This document shows, piece by piece, positions 4,682-6,141 of a stretch of DNA of 6,141 bases (position 1 is the first letter of the stretch; every line of letters begins with the position of its first letter). Under the pieces are notes generated by a model. The model worked only from the letters and a program-made list of their open reading frames with translations. It was not told the origin of the DNA and made no database searches. This DNA is from Clostridia bacterium. GTDB lineage: Bacteria; Bacillota_A; Clostridia; Christensenellales; Aristaeellaceae. The DNA lies in assembly GCA_009783365.1 (NCBI GenBank), contig WRHG01000117.1:1-6141 (forward strand), read 5' to 3'. The position numbers and the translations under genes were made by a program.

Positions 4682-5701
4682 TTAAGAATGAAAGCCCGTC
4701 CTCACCACCGCCAGCACCTTCGGAATGAAAATGAGCGCGCCGATCACGGCGGCTGTGACGGACGCAACCAATACGGCCCCCGCCGCCATGTCTTTCGCCC
4801 GTTTCGCGCGGGAATGATAATCCTCCGTAACCATGTTCACCACGGTTTCAACGGCAGTATTGAATAATTCCGCCATAAACACAAGCCCGAACAACAGGAC
4901 GCACAGCATCCACTCCAAAGGACTGAGCGCCAGCAAAGCGCCGAAGACGATGACCAGCGCCATGATTCCGACATGAATCACCATGTTGCGCTCGGTGCGC
5001 AGCCCTTCCGCGATTCCCTCCAGGGCGAAGCGGAAGCTGGACAGCAAGGAGGCCCGCTCCGGATGACGCGCCCGCAAATGAACGTTTTCTCCATGGGTGA
5101 AGTAATTATCGATCAAAGCGGTGTACAGGACTAAGTACAGAATGGAAACACAAACTCCCGCCAATACATCGGTAAAATAGTGGGCTCCCAGATAGATTCG
5201 GCTGACTCCCGCAAAAAATATCACCAGGAAAAGAACCGCACTCCATAGGGTTTTCGTCCTTTTAACCAGCGTTCCGCCGCAAACCAGCCAAAACAGGAAA
5301 CCATAAAAACAGACCGCCGCCATGGTGTGGCCGCTGGGGAAGCTATACCCGCTTTCCACGGTTAATCGCATGACTTCTGTGGGACGGGTTCTCATAAAAT
5401 AAGATTTCAGCGATAGATTCAGCAAAATCGACATCATGAGGTTGAAGATCAGAGGAACCCTGTATTCCTTGCGGGGCATCCACAGTATCAAGGGGATGCT
5501 GAGGGCCAGCAGCAACAGGGGCGTTGCCAGCGATGTCATGGCCTGCATGAAAAGGGTCATCCCGGGAGAAATCAACAGAGATATCCATCCATAGACCCAT
5601 TGGTCAACTGGCGCCAATCCGTCCAGCGAAAGGGTAATGCCAAGGAACAAACCGGCGCTGACGCATCCGATGATCCACCGGGCTTTTCGCTGACGACGCA
5701 T
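4682..5701 (-). CDS. Fusion of PAP2-family lipid phosphatase and undecaprenol kinase (DgkA/UdpK-like)
   Basis: A 339-residue integral membrane protein with two enzymatic domains. Residues 1-205 are a PAP2 phosphatase with all three motifs: K99-x6-R106-P107 (KSYFMRTRP), P122-SGH125 and SR168-x5-H174-x3-D178 (SRIYLGAHYFTD). It has about five or six membrane segments. Residues 220-339 match the Gram-positive DgkA/UdpK family: FRFALEGIAEGLRTERNMVIH, then AELFNTAVETVVN (E278, N281, E285) and AKDMAAGAVL (D304), with three membrane helices. N289 stands where an Asp is usual. Such phosphatases (BcrC type) convert undecaprenyl pyrophosphate to undecaprenyl phosphate, and the kinase makes the same product from undecaprenol, so the fusion would supply the wall lipid carrier (inference; phosphatidate/diacylglycerol are alternative substrates). 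The ATG at 5701 is chosen because GGGAGG (5710-5715) lies eight bases upstream; a longer start at 5749 would place the -10-like TATACT inside the gene. Transcribed alone. Confidence 0.93.
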   Translation of the reverse strand: MRRQRKARWIIGCVSAGLFLGITLSLDGLAPVDQWVYGWISLLISPGMTLFMQAMTSLATPLLLLALSIPLILWMPRKEYRVPLIFNLMMSILLNLSLKSYFMRTRPTEVMRLTVESGYSFPSGHTMAAVCFYGFLFWLVCGGTLVKRTKTLWSAVLFLVIFFAGVSRIYLGAHYFTDVLAGVCVSILYLVLYTALIDNYFTHGENVHLRARHPERASLLSSFRFALEGIAEGLRTERNMVIHVGIMALVIVFGALLALSPLEWMLCVLLFGLVFMAELFNTAVETVVNMVTEDYHSRAKRAKDMAAGAVLVASVTAAVIGALIFIPKVLAVVRTGFHS

Positions 5702-5709
5702 GCTCACAA

Positions 5710-5715
5710 CCTCCC
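5710..5715 (-). promoter_or_regulatory. Ribosome binding site that fixes the start of the PAP2-kinase fusion
   Basis: On the minus strand GGGAGG lies eight bases before the ATG at 5701. The alternative ATG at 5749 has no comparable site, so the shorter protein beginning MRRQRKARWI is preferred. Confidence 0.8.
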
Positions 5716-5732
5716 GATTCTTTACACCGGGC

Positions 5733-5738
5733 AGTATA
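5733..5738 (-). promoter_or_regulatory. Possible -10 box of the PAP2-kinase gene
   Basis: TATACT on the minus strand, five of six bases matching TATAAT, lies about 32 bases before the start codon. The -35 at 17-base spacing (TTTTCT) is poor, so the promoter is weak, activator-dependent or misassigned. Confidence 0.4.
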
Positions 5739-5749
5739 GCACATTCCAT

Positions 5750-5947
5750 CCCGAAAGAAAACGATACCGCTTGCCGTCATCTGCGATTCCTCATCATGGA
5801 ACGGAAACGGAGCCCTGACGCTGCGGGCAGCCGGGGCGTATCAAAGCGGGCGTATGCGAAATCCCCGCCGCAGGAAGGAAGCCGGGGAAAGCGTATCGAA
5901 AGGTATGATGGCGCGTCAACAGAGGGTCCCCGTCAAAGCAAGGTAAT
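5750..5947 (+). promoter_or_regulatory. Divergent intergenic region with a GC-rich, potentially structured leader of the NadR-like gene
   Basis: About 200 bases with no recognisable gene separate two divergent coding regions. On the plus strand several pairings nest in order. CTGCGG (5821-5826) pairs with CCGCAG (5868-5873), and GGGG (5833-5836) with CCCC (5863-5866). CGGGGA (5883-5888) pairs with TCCCCG (5927-5932) and encloses CGTATC-GAAA-GGTATG (5892-5907), a six-pair stem capped by a GNRA tetraloop. The second domain ends 16 bases before the ribosome binding site. I match it to no known riboswitch class, and GC-rich sequence folds easily by chance. No convincing promoter is visible upstream. 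Confidence 0.4.
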
Positions 5948-5960
5948 GGAGGAGAAGCAC

Positions 5961-6141
5961 ATGTACAAGACCGGGGTCTATTTCGGCCGTTTCTGCCCGC
6001 CCCACAGGGGGCATTTGTATCAGATCATCGAAGCCTCCACACAGTGCGAGATGCTCATCGTTGTAATATCCGACAATGCGAATCAGACCCGGGAAATCTG
6101 CGAAAGCGCGAATTTGCCCTATATATCATACCAACTCCGCA
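5961..6141 (+). CDS. NadR-like nucleotidyltransferase (cytidylyltransferase superfamily), 5' part only
   Basis: The first 60 residues are present; the gene continues past the window end. The N-terminus MYKTGVYFGRFCPPHRGHLY is the nucleotide-binding start of the HxGH nucleotidyltransferase superfamily, with H15-R-G-H18 as the catalytic motif. The strand MLIVVISDN follows, as in the Rossmann-like fold. The GRF-P-H-GH form is closest to the NMN adenylyltransferase domain of NadR, which makes NAD from nicotinamide mononucleotide and ATP and in many bacteria carries a ribosylnicotinamide kinase domain downstream. Whether that domain exists cannot be seen. The ATG at 5961 is supported by GGAGGAG at 5948-5954. 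It is transcribed divergently from the PAP2-kinase gene behind a possibly structured leader. Other HxGH transferases (for example pantetheine-phosphate or glycerol-3-phosphate types) are less likely. Confidence 0.8.
   Translation, partial: MYKTGVYFGRFCPPHRGHLYQIIEASTQCEMLIVVISDNANQTREICESANLPYISYQLR

Noticed and set aside
4495..4867. Plus-strand open frames (4495-4728, 4532-4867)
   Set aside because: They run antisense into the PAP2-kinase gene and have low-complexity, Pro/His-rich ends. The minus-strand reading is more protein-like.
5702..5749. N-terminal extension of the PAP2-kinase protein starting at 5749
   Set aside because: The extension would cover the -10-like TATACT and the GGGAGG ribosome binding site. 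The ATG at 5701 has ideal spacing and starts with the basic residues typical before a first membrane helix.
5600..5818. Plus-strand open frame of 72 codons before the NadR-like gene
   Set aside because: It is mostly antisense to the N-terminus of the PAP2-kinase gene, with no ribosome binding site or recognisable motif.

Overview
The window looks like chromosomal DNA of a moderately GC-rich anaerobic Firmicute of class Clostridia. The clues are a TnpW-type transposon protein (a family of clostridial Tn4451-like and conjugative elements), a Gram-positive-type undecaprenol kinase domain, strong Shine-Dalgarno sequences and a near-consensus sigma-A promoter. The genus cannot be fixed from this sequence alone.

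Bases 1-1086 are a decayed accessory junction on the minus strand. The C-terminal part of an adenylosuccinate lyase (purB) lacks about its first 200 residues, carries an in-frame TAA and has Glu for Lys in the catalytic signature loop. It is joined at about base 820 to a tnpW-like gene, so a rearrangement brought a mobile-element gene and a purB remnant together.

Bases 1087-2265 hold a well-expressed-looking gene on the plus strand. It has a TTGAAA-N17-TATAAT promoter, a small palindrome at the predicted transcription start and a GGAGGG ribosome binding site. It encodes a 348-residue protein of unknown function with a four-cysteine zinc-ribbon-like motif.

Bases 2333-3927 are a complete IS256-family insertion sequence. 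It has a 408-residue DDE transposase, 25-bp imperfect terminal inverted repeats and an exact 8-bp target duplication (CATAGTGG). The 3' tail is unusually long, and inside it sits a roughly 200-bp structured repeat. A second copy of the repeat lies outside the IS at 4190-4389. It aligns without gaps at an offset of exactly 530, its hairpin arms are conserved, and its loop is diverged. Bases 3928-4680 contain no intact gene: they hold this repeat, an isolated 42-nt hairpin and a 51-codon C-terminal remnant of an unrecognised protein.

Bases 4682-5701 (minus) encode the most interesting intact protein, a fusion of an N-terminal PAP2 phosphatase with a C-terminal undecaprenol/diacylglycerol kinase. 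By inference one polypeptide would make undecaprenyl phosphate from both undecaprenyl pyrophosphate and undecaprenol, feeding the cell-wall lipid carrier pool. Divergent from it, a leader with several potential hairpins precedes the start of a NadR-like nucleotidyltransferase gene that runs off the window end.
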